From contig NZ_BMNK01000006.1 of the NCBI RefSeq assembly GCF_014646515.1, positions 372,001 through 436,000 of the forward strand: 64,000 nucleotides of DNA, given 5' to 3'. Shown here piece after piece: positions 16,434 to 24,817 of the stretch; position 1 is the stretch's first letter, and each line of letters opens with the position of its first letter. The notes beneath the pieces are model-generated. The model searched no databases and was not told the origin of the DNA. It worked only from the letters and a program-made list of their open reading frames with translations. Source of the stretch: Nonomuraea glycinis (GTDB taxonomy: Bacteria; Actinomycetota; Actinomycetes; Streptosporangiales; Streptosporangiaceae). A program made the position numbers and the translations under genes.

Positions 16434-17634
16434 CGGCGGTGCTCAGCCGGGTGTGCGCGAGCGAGGCGTAGAGCGCGGCCCCGTCCGGCAGCACCGCGTC
16501 GTCGAACTGCGCCTCGGGGGAGTGGTTGTAGGCCGCGGTCGCCGGGTCGCGGTCCGGCGGGCAGGCGCCGAGGAAGACGAACGCGCCCGGCACCTCCGCC
16601 AGTACGTACGAGAAGTCCTCCGAGCCCATGACCGGCTGCGGCGCGACGAAGTAACGGCCGGGCCCGAACAGCGCGTCCGCCGTCCGCCCGGCGAAGTCGG
16701 CCTCGGTGGGATCGTTGACCGTCACCGGATAGCCCATCCCGAACGACGCCTCCACGCCCAGCCCGTGCGCCGCCGCGATGCCCTCCACCACCTCCACCAG
16801 CCGCCGCTTCACCAGCGCCCGGTTGCTCTTGCTGAAGGTGCGCACCGTGGCCTCGAAGCGGGCCTCGTCCGGGATGACGTTGTCGGTGGACCCGGCGTGG
16901 AAACTGCCCACCGTGACCACGACGGGATCGAACACGTCGAACGTCCTGGTGACCATCGACTGCAGCGCCGAGACCATCTCGCAGCCCGCCTGGATCGGGT
17001 CCTTGGCCCGGTGCGGGGTGGAGCCGTGCCCGCCACTGCCCTTGACCGTCACGGTGAACACGTCGGCCGCCGCCATGATCGGGCCGGGCCGGGAGGCGAA
17101 CACCTTCGGCGGCAGGATCGAGGAGACGACGTGCATGCCGTAGGCGGCGGCCGGAGGCGTGCCCGTCACGTTCAGCACCCCCTCGTCGATCATGTGCTTG
17201 GCGCCTTCATACCCCTCCTCACCTGGTTGGAACATGAAGATCACGTCCCCCGCCAGCTCCTCGCGCCGGGCGCTCAGCAGGTGCGCGGCGCCCGCCAGCA
17301 TCGTGGTGTGCAGGTCGTGCCCGCAGGCGTGCATCCGCCCGTCGATCTGGGAGATGTACGGCAGGTCGTTGCGTTCGGCGACGGGCAGCGCGTCCATGTC
17401 CCCGCGCAGCAGCACGGCGGGCCCCGGCCGGCCGCCCCGCAGGACGGCGGTGATCGAGCTGAGGCCCGATCCGAGGGTGATCTCCAGCGGCAGCCCGTCG
17501 AGGGCGGTGAGCACCTTCTCCTGGGTGCGCGGCAGCGCCAGGCCCAGCTCCGGTGTGGTGTGCAGCGAGTGACGCAACTGGACGAGCTCGTCCCGCATGT
17601 CCTGCGCGGATTCGGTGAACGACATGAAGAACAT
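16414..17634 (-). CDS. M20-family amidohydrolase / peptidase
   Basis: A 406-residue M20D-type metal-dependent amidohydrolase. Metal-binding motifs are HACGHDLHTTM (with the bridging region) and FQPGEEGYEGAKHM carrying the catalytic Glu pair, plus the lid-domain segment GGHGSTPHRAKDPI and the C-terminal metal ligand in VMGSEDFSYVL. It should hydrolyse an N-acyl amino acid or similar amide in the cytoplasm. A second ATG three codons in (17625) is possible. It is divergent from the HAD-IIA gene across 44 bp. Confidence 0.9.
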   Translation of the reverse strand: MFFMSFTESAQDMRDELVQLRHSLHTTPELGLALPRTQEKVLTALDGLPLEITLGSGLSSITAVLRGGRPGPAVLLRGDMDALPVAERNDLPYISQIDGRMHACGHDLHTTMLAGAAHLLSARREELAGDVIFMFQPGEEGYEGAKHMIDEGVLNVTGTPPAAAYGMHVVSSILPPKVFASRPGPIMAAADVFTVTVKGSGGHGSTPHRAKDPIQAGCEMVSALQSMVTRTFDVFDPVVVTVGSFHAGSTDNVIPDEARFEATVRTFSKSNRALVKRRLVEVVEGIAAAHGLGVEASFGMGYPVTVNDPTEADFAGRTADALFGPGRYFVAPQPVMGSEDFSYVLAEVPGAFVFLGACPPDRDPATAAYNHSPEAQFDDAVLPDGAALYASLAHTRLSTADASLGG

Positions 17635-17678
17635 TGTTCACGTACGGGGTGGGAAGTCGATATGCCGGAATCGGTACG

Positions 17679-18482
17679 ATGGGCCGCGTGACCGACCGAA
17701 GGAAGATCGACTACTGGCTGTCCGACATGGACGGCGTCCTCGTGCACGAGGGGCGGCCGGTGCCCGGGGCCGACACGTTCATCAAGCGGCTCAGCGAGTC
17801 GGGCATGCCCTTCAGGGTCCTGACGAACAACTCCATCTACACCCAGCGCGACCTGTCCGTACGGCTGGCCGGCGCCGGTCTCGACGTGCCGGCCGAGTCC
17901 ATCTACACCTCGGCGCTGGCCACCGCGCAGTTCCTCGACGACCAGCGGCCGGGCGGCTCCGCCTACGTGATCGGCGAGGCCGGGCTGACCACCGCGATGC
18001 ACGCGGCCGGCTACGTGCTCACCGACCTCGACCCCGACTACGTGGTGCTCGGCGAGACCCGCACCTACAGTTTCACCCAGATCACCCGCGCCATCCGCCT
18101 CATCGAGGCGGGCGCCCGCTTCATCGCCACCAACCCGGACCCGGTCGGCCCCTCGACCGAGGGCTCACTGCCCGCCTGCGGCGCGGTCGCCGCCATGATC
18201 ACCCGGGCCACGGGCGTGGAGCCGTACTTCGTCGGCAAGCCCAACCCGCGGATGATGCGCAGCGCGCTCAACGAGATCGGCGGCCACAGCGAGACCACCG
18301 CCATGATCGGCGACCGGATGGACACCGACATCGTCTCCGGCATGGAGGCGGGCCTGTTCACCATTCTCGTGCTCACCGGTGTCACTCAGCGCCACGAGAT
18401 CGACCGCTTCCCCTACCGCCCCTCCCTGATCGTCGACTCGGTCGCCGATCTGATCGATCTGGTCGAACCCGCAGGACGCTGA
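17679..18482 (+). CDS. HAD-IIA family phosphatase
   Basis: A 267-residue haloacid dehalogenase-fold hydrolase of the NagD/subclass IIA type. Motif I is LSDMDGVLVHEG with the nucleophile Asp, motif II is RVLTNNS, motif III includes GKPNPRMM, and motif IV is IGDRMDTDIVSGMEAGL. The cap domain is the IIA type between motifs II and III. Likely a sugar- or nucleotide-phosphate phosphatase. I start at ATG 17679; a GTG three codons later is possible. Confidence 0.9.
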   Translation: MGRVTDRRKIDYWLSDMDGVLVHEGRPVPGADTFIKRLSESGMPFRVLTNNSIYTQRDLSVRLAGAGLDVPAESIYTSALATAQFLDDQRPGGSAYVIGEAGLTTAMHAAGYVLTDLDPDYVVLGETRTYSFTQITRAIRLIEAGARFIATNPDPVGPSTEGSLPACGAVAAMITRATGVEPYFVGKPNPRMMRSALNEIGGHSETTAMIGDRMDTDIVSGMEAGLFTILVLTGVTQRHEIDRFPYRPSLIVDSVADLIDLVEPAGR

Positions 18483-18507
18483 CCAGCGAAAGTGATTGTC
18501 TGGCAGC

Positions 18508-19131
18508 ATGACCCGTATCTACCTCGAACTAGGGACGAAGAAGGTCTTCGCCTGCTCGCTGGACTGGCCCGGCTGGTGCCGGCTGGCCAAGGACGAACAA
18601 GCCGCGATCGACCGGTTCATGGACTACGCGCCGCGCTACCGGGTGATCGCCGAGCGGACCGGGCTGGCGTTCGAGCCCGGTGAACCGGTGGTGGTCGCGC
18701 AGGTGAAGGGCGGCGACATGACCGACTTCGGGGTCCCGTACGAGGTCCCGGACCTGGACCTCCAGCCGTTCGACGAGGCGACGGCGCGGCGCGAGGTGGC
18801 GCTGCTGCGGACCGCCTGGGAGCTGTTCGACGAGGTGGCCGCCGTCGCGCCGGAGGACCTGCGCAAGGGCCCGCGCGGCGGCGGGCGCGACCTGACCAAG
18901 ATCGTGCACCACGTGGAGGACTCCGAGCGCGCCTACGCCCGCAAGGTCGGCGTCAAGCATCGGCCGCTGAAGTCCCGGGCGGACCGGGAGGCGATGCGGG
19001 CGGAGCTGGCCGAGACGCTGTCACGCGCCTGGCAGCCGCCGCTGGAGACCGGCTGGCCGCCGAGCTACGCCAGGCGGCGGCTCGTCTGGCACGTCATCGA
19101 CCATCTGTGGGAGATCGAGGATCGGCGATGA
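18508..19131 (+). CDS. DinB-like hypothetical protein
   Basis: A 207-residue soluble protein. The N-terminal 70 residues (TRIYLELGTKKVFACSLDWPGWCRLAKDE) are a conserved actinobacterial pattern of unknown role. The rest is helical with spaced His residues (TKIVHHVEDSERAYARK and RRLVWHVIDHLWEIEDRR) like the metal-binding four-helix DinB/DUF664 fold, which includes thiol-dependent transferases. Function is unknown. Its 3' end overlaps the convergent NUDIX gene by 38 bp. Confidence 0.7.
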   Translation: MTRIYLELGTKKVFACSLDWPGWCRLAKDEQAAIDRFMDYAPRYRVIAERTGLAFEPGEPVVVAQVKGGDMTDFGVPYEVPDLDLQPFDEATARREVALLRTAWELFDEVAAVAPEDLRKGPRGGGRDLTKIVHHVEDSERAYARKVGVKHRPLKSRADREAMRAELAETLSRAWQPPLETGWPPSYARRRLVWHVIDHLWEIEDRR

Positions 19132-19561
19132 GCCGCGGCAGGGCCGTGATGTGGGCCGACAGGTAGGCGGCCACCGCCTCGGGGACGAGGTGGCGTGAGG
19201 TGATCTCCGACTCCGCCAGCGGGAGCCGCTCCACCTCGTAGACGCCGCGCGAGGGGTCCTCGAACTCGGGGCCGTGCCGCAGGGCCGGATCCATCGACAG
19301 CAGGCGGCATCCGTACACGTGCTGGATCTTGACCCCGCCCTGCCACGGGTAGCTGACCGTGGTCAGCGGGGTCACGGCGGAGACGGTCGCGCCGAGCTCC
19401 TCCAGGAGCTCGCGGTGCAGGGTGTGCTCCAGGGTCGCGTCGCCGGGCTCCACATGGCCGCCCGGCACCGACCAGTAGATGTCACGGTCGGGCACGGTGC
19501 GCCGGAAGATCACCAGGCGCTCGTCCTGATCCAGCAGAATGCCCCGCACACTGGGTTGCAT
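19094..19561 (-). CDS. NUDIX hydrolase
   Basis: A 155-residue pyrophosphohydrolase. The Nudix box is present as GGHVEPGDATLEHTLHRELLEELGA (pattern GX5EX7REUXEEXGU with H-R-E-L-L-E-E-L-G). It hydrolyses a nucleoside diphosphate linked to another group; substrate unknown. I start at the ATG at 19561 because AAGGTGG lies 6 nt upstream. The last 38 bp lie on the opposite strand of the end of the DinB-like gene, an unusually long convergent overlap. Confidence 0.88.
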   Translation of the reverse strand: MQPSVRGILLDQDERLVIFRRTVPDRDIYWSVPGGHVEPGDATLEHTLHRELLEELGATVSAVTPLTTVSYPWQGGVKIQHVYGCRLLSMDPALRHGPEFEDPSRGVYEVERLPLAESEITSRHLVPEAVAAYLSAHITALPRLIADPRSPTDGR

Positions 19562-19605
19562 ACGGACCACCTTATTCGCCCTGTATCTCCTTCCGGTAAT
19601 CTAAC

Positions 19606-19619
19606 TTACGGTGCCGTAA
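19606..19619. promoter_or_regulatory. Perfect palindrome upstream of the acyl-ACP desaturase gene
   Basis: TTACGG-TG-CCGTAA is a 6-2-6 inverted repeat 22 bp before the desaturase ATG. Such ACGG/CCGT palindromes are typical of TetR-family lipid regulators, so it is a likely operator; no regulator gene is adjacent. Confidence 0.5.
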
Positions 19620-19641
19620 CCTTGAGGGAGAGGATCCTTGC

Positions 19642-20565
19642 ATGGCGATGACCCAGACGCAGCTCCTGCACGAGCTGGAGCCCGTGGTGGCGGGGGAGCT
19701 CGACCGCCACGAGAAGGTGGCCAAGGAGTGGTTCCCGCACGAGTACATCCCGTGGAGCGAAGGCCGTGACTTCGACGGCATCTACGGGGGCGAGGCCTGG
19801 CAGGAGAGCCACTCCAAGCTGCCCGAGCCGGCGCGCGTGTCGCTCGTCGTCAACCTGCTGACCGAGGACAACCTGCCGAGCTACCACCACGAGATCGCCA
19901 GCACCTTCGGCCGTGACGGCGCCTGGGGCACCTGGGTGCACCGCTGGACGGCCGAGGAGGACCGGCACGGCACCGCGCTGCGCGACTATCTGACCGTCAC
20001 CCGCGCGGTCGACCCGGTCGCGCTGGAGCGGGCCCGCATGGAGCACATGCAGAGCGGCTTCATCACCGAGTACGACACGATGCTGCAGCAGCTCGCCTAC
20101 GTGTCGTTCCAGGAGCTGGCCACCCGGATCGCGCATCGCAACACCGGCAGGGCCTCCGGCGACGAGGGCTGCGAGCGCCTGCTCGCCCGCATCGCCGCCG
20201 ACGAGAACCTGCACATGCTCTTCTATCGCAACCTGCTCAAGGCCGCCTTCGAGCTGGACCCGAACCAGACCATGCGGGCGGTGACCGATGTCGTCACCAC
20301 CTTCCAGATGCCCGGCTCCAACATCCAGGGCTTCGCCCGCAAGGCCATGATCATCGCGCACGAGGGCATCTACGACCTTCGCCTGCACCTGGACGACGTG
20401 CTCATGCCGGTGTTGCGCCAGTGGGCGGTGTTCGACCAGACCGGTCTCAACGCCGAGGGGGAGCAGGCCCGCGAGGAGCTGTCGGCCTACCTGGAGAGGG
20501 CCGACGCCACGGCGGCCAGGTTCGTCGCCCGGCGTGAGGAGCGTAAGGCGCGCGCCATGAAATGA
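19642..20565 (+). CDS. Acyl-ACP desaturase (type 2 fatty acid desaturase, DesA-like)
   Basis: A 307-residue soluble diiron enzyme of the plant-type stearoyl-ACP desaturase family. The iron ligands are visible as TAEEDRHGTALRDYL (ExxH) and ADENLHMLFYRN (second ExxH) on the four-helix bundle, with an extra Glu from LTEDNLPSYHHE. It introduces a double bond into acyl-ACP with oxygen and electrons from ferredoxin. It adjusts membrane or mycolate-like lipid unsaturation. It is followed 9 bp later by the ABC1 kinase gene, so the two may be co-transcribed. The start ATG has GGAGAGGA upstream. Confidence 0.9.
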   Translation: MAMTQTQLLHELEPVVAGELDRHEKVAKEWFPHEYIPWSEGRDFDGIYGGEAWQESHSKLPEPARVSLVVNLLTEDNLPSYHHEIASTFGRDGAWGTWVHRWTAEEDRHGTALRDYLTVTRAVDPVALERARMEHMQSGFITEYDTMLQQLAYVSFQELATRIAHRNTGRASGDEGCERLLARIAADENLHMLFYRNLLKAAFELDPNQTMRAVTDVVTTFQMPGSNIQGFARKAMIIAHEGIYDLRLHLDDVLMPVLRQWAVFDQTGLNAEGEQAREELSAYLERADATAARFVARREERKARAMK

Positions 20566-20574
20566 TTCATCCCC

Positions 20575-22554
20575 ATGGATGCACCTGTCGCACTGATTGT
20601 CGCGCTTGTCACGTTACTGATGATCGTGGCGCTGGCCACGGCGGCGCGGCGGCTGCTGGGCGTCAGATTCGGGGTGATCCGCACATTCCTGGCAGCTCTG
20701 CTGGCCTTCGTCCTGGCCGGGCCGCTGCTGTCACCGATCCTCGGCTCGTTGAACGGCACCGGGGTGGCGGGCGACCCCGGCATCGGGCCGGTGTGGGTGC
20801 TGTTCCTCGTCGCGATGTGCGTCGTGCTCATCCCGATGGTCATCCTGGTGCTCGCCGAGGCGCTGGTGCCGCCGGGCTCGATCCCGGGACCGCTGGAGTT
20901 CTTCCGATCGCTGCGCGGCCGGATCTCCCGGGCCAGGCGCTACTCCCAGATCACCAGGATCGCCGTCCGGCACGGCCTCGGCCCCTACCTGCGCGGCAGG
21001 GGCGAGCGCCTGACGGACCGGCCGGGCACGGTCCGGCTGGCCCGCTCCCTGCGCGAGGCGCTGGACGAGGCGGGCGTCACCTTCGTCAAGCTCGGACAGG
21101 TGCTGTCCACCAGGCGTGACCTGCTGCCGGCCGAGTTCATCGACGAGCTCGGCCTCCTGCAGGACCAGGTGGCGCCGGTGCCCTGGGAGCAGATCGAGCC
21201 GGTGCTCGCCGCCGAGTTCGGCGGGCCGGTGGACAAGGTGTTCGCCGCGTTCGACACCGAGCCGCTGGCCGCCGCCTCGATCGCGCAGGCCTACACCGCC
21301 CGCCTGCACACCGGTGAGAGCGTGGTGGTCAAGGTGCGGCGGCCGGGCATCGGCCCGACCGTGGACCGAGACCTCGACATCGTCCGGCGGCTGGCCGGCA
21401 CGCTGGAGTCCAGGACCCGCTGGGGCCGCTCGCTCGGCGTGGGCGACCTGGCCGAGGGCTTCGCGATCGCCATCAGGGAAGAGCTGGACTTCCGCGTCGA
21501 GGCGGTCAACATGGCGGCCGTCGCCGCCACCAACGGGGGCGGCGTCACCTACCCGGCCCCGATCGGCCCCATGTGCACCGAGCGCGTGCTGGTCATGCAG
21601 CGCCTGGTGGGCGGGCCGGTGACCAGGGCATCCGCCGAGCAGGGGCCGCGGCTCGCCCGCGACCTGCTGGACTGCCTGCTCAGGCAGATCCTCGTGGAAG
21701 GCGTCTTCCACGCCGACCCGCACCCCGGCAACCTCATGCTGCTCGACGACGGCGGCCTCGGCCTGCTCGACTTCGGCTCGGTCGGCCGCCTCGACGCCTC
21801 CATCCGCTCGGCTCTGCAGCGCTTCCTGCTGGCCATGAACCGGCAGGACCCGCTCGGCGTGACCGACGCGCTGCTGGAGGTGGTGCCCCGGCCGGAGGAG
21901 ATCGACGAGGCCGCGCTGGAGCGGGCGCTCGGCCAGTTCATGGCCAAGAACCTCGGGCCCGGCATGAACAGCGTCCAGATGTTCACCGACCTGTTCAAGA
22001 TCGTCTCCGCGTACGGGCTGTCGATCCCGCCGGAGGTCGCCGCCGTCTTCCGGGCGCTGGCGACGCTCGAAGGCACTCTTGTACGACTCTCGCCCGGCTT
22101 CGACCTCATCGGGGAGGCCCGCGCGTTCGCCGGCCGTCACCTGTCCGAGAAGCTCGACGGCGGCACCCTCAAGGAGGCCGCCACCCAGGAGCTCGCCGCC
22201 CTGATCCCCATGCTGCGCCGCCTGCCCCGGCGGGTCGAGCGCATCGCCAGCTCCGCCGAGCACGGCCGCCTCGGGCTCAACGTGCGCCTGCTCGCCGACG
22301 ACCGCGACCGCCGCTTCGTCACCGGCCTGCTGCACCAGGTGCTGCTCACCGTGCTGGGCGCCACCGCGGGGCTGATGGCGGTCCTGCTGCTCGGCACCGA
22401 CGGCGGCCCACGGGTGAGCGGCGCGCTCGACCTGAGCCTGTTCGAGCTCATCGGCTACAACCTGCTGGTCATCTGCGCCATCCTCGTGCTGCGCGTGCTC
22501 GTCCTGATCTTCCGGCGTCCCCGTGACGCCGAGCCGCACCGCCCAATGGTGTAA
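20575..22554 (+). CDS. ABC1/UbiB (AarF) atypical kinase, membrane-bound
   Basis: A 659-residue protein. Two or three helices lie in the first 105 residues and two at the C-terminus (about 580-640). The middle is the ABC1 atypical kinase: the KxGQ-type segment VTFVKLGQVLSTRRDLLP, the ATP-binding Lys near 253 (VVVKVRRPGI), the catalytic loop HADPHPGNLMLL (His379, Asp381) and DFG at 399-401. Relatives support quinone or lipid metabolism. Here it follows an acyl-ACP desaturase, so a lipid role is plausible. Substrate is unknown. Confidence 0.9.
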   Translation: MDAPVALIVALVTLLMIVALATAARRLLGVRFGVIRTFLAALLAFVLAGPLLSPILGSLNGTGVAGDPGIGPVWVLFLVAMCVVLIPMVILVLAEALVPPGSIPGPLEFFRSLRGRISRARRYSQITRIAVRHGLGPYLRGRGERLTDRPGTVRLARSLREALDEAGVTFVKLGQVLSTRRDLLPAEFIDELGLLQDQVAPVPWEQIEPVLAAEFGGPVDKVFAAFDTEPLAAASIAQAYTARLHTGESVVVKVRRPGIGPTVDRDLDIVRRLAGTLESRTRWGRSLGVGDLAEGFAIAIREELDFRVEAVNMAAVAATNGGGVTYPAPIGPMCTERVLVMQRLVGGPVTRASAEQGPRLARDLLDCLLRQILVEGVFHADPHPGNLMLLDDGGLGLLDFGSVGRLDASIRSALQRFLLAMNRQDPLGVTDALLEVVPRPEEIDEAALERALGQFMAKNLGPGMNSVQMFTDLFKIVSAYGLSIPPEVAAVFRALATLEGTLVRLSPGFDLIGEARAFAGRHLSEKLDGGTLKEAATQELAALIPMLRRLPRRVERIASSAEHGRLGLNVRLLADDRDRRFVTGLLHQVLLTVLGATAGLMAVLLLGTDGGPRVSGALDLSLFELIGYNLLVICAILVLRVLVLIFRRPRDAEPHRPMV

Positions 22555-22786
22555 ATCAGGCGGCTCGGGCATAGGTCTACAAGCCAGTACATCTTCTTGA
22601 CCAGTGGATGGTCTTGGACATCCACGGCATCGGGCAGGTTTCCGACTACCGGCCCACATCCTTCAGGGAGTCGTGGGCAGTGGCTCCTCCCCATCGACGC
22701 CATGCAGGGCGTATGTCGTTCACTGGGACGAGAGGGATCAAGATGCGCACAACCGGATTCGCCCTTCCCTCCGCTGTGGGTGCCGG
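22555..22786. other. 232-bp intergenic region with no recognised gene
   Basis: Between the kinase and FMN reductase genes, base composition drops and codon bias is lost. Reading frames here are short and lack family signals. It probably holds the reductase promoter. I saw no RNA gene or strong hairpin. Confidence 0.5.
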
Positions 22787-23320
22787 ATGAGGGTCGTCGG
22801 GATCGCCGCCAGTCTCCACGCGGGTTCGTACATCAACAGACTGCTGGAGGCGGTGCGCGGCGAGCTGCCGCCCGGCGTCGGCTTCGAGGCGTGGCAGGGA
22901 CTGGGTGAGGTGCCGCCCTATGGGCCGGGTCCGGTGCCCGCGGTGGTGCGCGAGCTGCTCACCCTGATCGAGGAGGCGGACGCGATCGTGCTCACCGCTC
23001 CCGAGCACAGCCTGCTGCCGCCCGAGCTGGACCACACGCTGTCGTGGATGTCGGCGGGCGGCGGGCTGGCGGGGCGGCACGTGGCCGTCATGTGCGCCAG
23101 CGCGCGGGCCTGCGGGGCCATGTGGGCTCAGGCGGAGCTCTTCAAGGAGCTGGTCGCGGCGGGGGCGGTGGTGATGGGGGCCGAGCTCGTCATCTCGCCG
23201 GTCTGCCCGCACTTCGACGAGGACGGCCGGCTGTGGGCCCGGGAGTTGCGCGCCCAGGTGCGCGAGGTGATCTCGCAGCTCTGCCCGGCGCAGATCAGGG
23301 AGCCGGTGCTGTCGAGGTGA
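22787..23320 (+). CDS. NAD(P)H-dependent FMN reductase-like flavoprotein
   Basis: A 177-residue flavodoxin-like protein. It starts with MRVVGIAASLHAGSYINRLLEAV, the phosphate loop for FMN, and has ADAIVLTAPEHSLLPPELDHTLSWM, matching the YNxSxP-type segment of NADPH-dependent FMN reductases, here changed to PEHSLLPPE. It should reduce FMN or a quinone/azo substrate. The ATG at 22787 is chosen by alignment of the FMN loop; upstream frame is not coding-like. The stop codon begins a four-copy tandem repeat. Confidence 0.82.
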   Translation: MRVVGIAASLHAGSYINRLLEAVRGELPPGVGFEAWQGLGEVPPYGPGPVPAVVRELLTLIEEADAIVLTAPEHSLLPPELDHTLSWMSAGGGLAGRHVAVMCASARACGAMWAQAELFKELVAAGAVVMGAELVISPVCPHFDEDGRLWARELRAQVREVISQLCPAQIREPVLSR

Positions 23321-23372
23321 CGGCGCTGTCGTGGTGACGGTGCTGTCGGGGTGACGGTGCTGTCGTGGTGAC
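23305..23372. repeat. Four-copy 17-bp tandem repeat over the FMN reductase stop codon
   Basis: Units GGTGCTGTCGnGGTGAC start at 23305, 23322, 23339 and 23356 with one to two changes each, then a partial GGTGG. Each unit contains TGA; because 17 is not a multiple of three, TGAs at 23318, 23335, 23352 and 23369 fall in all three frames. The array ends 8 bp before the convergent arfB stop. Confidence 0.93.
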
Positions 23373-23380
23373 GGTGGGGC

Positions 23381-23788
23381 TCAGAGGTCGCGGCGCAGGC
23401 GTTTGAGGTCGGAGCGGCGCTTCTTGCCGGCGATGCGGCGCTCGACCGCGCCGCGGCTCGGCTTGGTGGGGCGGCGGCGCTTGGGCGGCGGCGCGATGGC
23501 CTCGCGGATGCGCTGAGCCAGCCGCTGCTCGGCCGCCTCCCTGTTGCGCAGCTGGGAGCGGTACTCGGAGGCGGCGATGGTGATCACGGCGGCGCCGAGC
23601 CGCTCCACCGCCCGGGCCTTCAGCGCCGGTGACAGCGCGGTGCTCGCCGCCACGTCGAAGGTGAGCTCGACCCGGCTGTCGGTGGTGTTGACGCCCTGGC
23701 CGCCGGGGCCGGAAGAGCGGGAGAAACGCCATACGAGCTCGGCGTCGGGGATGACGACCGAGGCGTTGACGACCAGCGGGCCGGGCAT
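23381..23788 (-). CDS. arfB: Peptidyl-tRNA hydrolase ArfB (YaeJ-type ribosome rescue factor)
   Basis: A 135-residue protein. The catalytic GGQ lies at 29-31 in SRSSGPGGQGVNTTDSRVEL, the signature of class I release-factor catalytic domains. A basic C-terminal tail (KKRRSDLKRLRRDL) should enter the empty mRNA channel, as in ArfB. It frees stalled ribosomes on non-stop mRNA by hydrolysing peptidyl-tRNA. An AGGAG sits about 9 nt before the ATG. It is notable that a non-stop rescue factor is encoded beside the 17-bp stop-codon repeat, though this is likely coincidence. Confidence 0.93.
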   Translation of the reverse strand: MPGPLVVNASVVIPDAELVWRFSRSSGPGGQGVNTTDSRVELTFDVAASTALSPALKARAVERLGAAVITIAASEYRSQLRNREAAEQRLAQRIREAIAPPPKRRRPTKPSRGAVERRIAGKKRRSDLKRLRRDL

Positions 23789-23986
23789 GGCAAGGTGCTC
23801 CTGATTCTGAAATATCCCTCGTAAGCGAGTCTCACCGTATCTGTACGACATATGCGGCGAGCAACAGCATTTCCGTATATGGCGACCTGTGCGAGAGGGT
23901 TCGGCTTGACGGCCGCACGCGGGCGGCGTATGCCAATATCGCGCGGAAACTACGAGGCAGAAGACCTTTCCAGGCAGGGAGTCGCT

Positions 23987-24817
23987 GTGGCGGGCAGTAC
24001 GGCGGGCATCGTCGGCGTGCACGGGATCGGCAAGTACAACTATTACCTCGACGCCGGCCGCTCGGCCACGGGGGCGGCGGAGGCGATGCGCCTCAAATGG
24101 GACCGCTACTTGCACGCCTCCCTCGGCGGGCAGGCGCGCGGCTACTTCAGCGAGGTGGCGTACTTCTCCCACCTGCTCGCCGAGGACGAGGGCGGCGACG
24201 ATCCGCGGCGGGTCGCGGCGGTGGAGGCGTCCACCCAGCGGGTGGTGGCCGGCTGGGCCGCCAACCTGGGGTTCGGCGAGCACTTCACGGGGGCGCTCAG
24301 GTCGTTCACCGGCTGGCTGCTGACCAGGCTCGACCGCAGGTCGGCGGCGTTCGCCGAGCTGTTCGCGCCGGAGGTGGCCATCTACCTGGCCGACCAGGAG
24401 AAGCGGGAGCTGGCCAGGCGGACCGTAGCCGAAGCTATCCGGAAAAATCAGCCTAAAGTGGTGATCGCGCACTCGCTGGGCAGCGTCGTCGCCTACGAGA
24501 CCCTCTGGGCCCACCCGGAGCTCGAAGTCGACCTGCTGCTCACCCTCGGCAGCCCCCTCGGCATGCGCAACGTCATCTTCGAACGCCTGCTGCCCGCCCC
24601 CATCAACGGCCGGGGCGAGCGCCCCAAGGGCGTGCGCCGCTGGGTGAACATCGCCGACAAGGACGACATCGCCGCCATCCCGCCCGCCCTGGCGAGCAGC
24701 TTCACCGGCGTCGACGTCGAGGAGCTGGTCAACCTGGACTGGATCGACTTTCACACCGCGGAGAAATACCTCGGCTGCCCGGCCCTGCACCCGCATCTGC
24801 GACCATTCCTGGGGTGA
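23987..24817 (+). CDS. Alpha/beta hydrolase, lipase/esterase-like
   Basis: A 276-residue protein. The oxyanion loop is GVHGIGKYNYY near the N-terminus, and the nucleophile elbow is VIAHSLGSVVAYE (G-x-S-x-G variant A-H-S-L-G). An acidic residue and a His follow in DKDDIAAIP and DWIDFHTAEKYLG, giving a plausible triad. The start is GTG with AGGGAG five bases upstream; longer in-frame starts exist. The stop overlaps the next start by GTGA, so it is coupled to the HAD gene. Function unknown; a phospholipase or thioesterase is possible. Confidence 0.75.
   Translation: MAGSTAGIVGVHGIGKYNYYLDAGRSATGAAEAMRLKWDRYLHASLGGQARGYFSEVAYFSHLLAEDEGGDDPRRVAAVEASTQRVVAGWAANLGFGEHFTGALRSFTGWLLTRLDRRSAAFAELFAPEVAIYLADQEKRELARRTVAEAIRKNQPKVVIAHSLGSVVAYETLWAHPELEVDLLLTLGSPLGMRNVIFERLLPAPINGRGERPKGVRRWVNIADKDDIAAIPPALASSFTGVDVEELVNLDWIDFHTAEKYLGCPALHPHLRPFLG

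Noticed and set aside
17625..17650. GAACA-T-TGTTC palindrome at the start of the M20 gene
   Set aside because: It overlaps the start codon and is short; I cannot tell it from chance.
22555..22786. Pseudogene or small RNA between the ABC1 kinase and FMN reductase genes
   Set aside because: No frame shows family residues or a clear decayed homologue, and no stable hairpin was seen.
23305..23372. CRISPR-like array
   Set aside because: Units are only 17 bp and directly adjoining with no spacers, and no cas genes are near.
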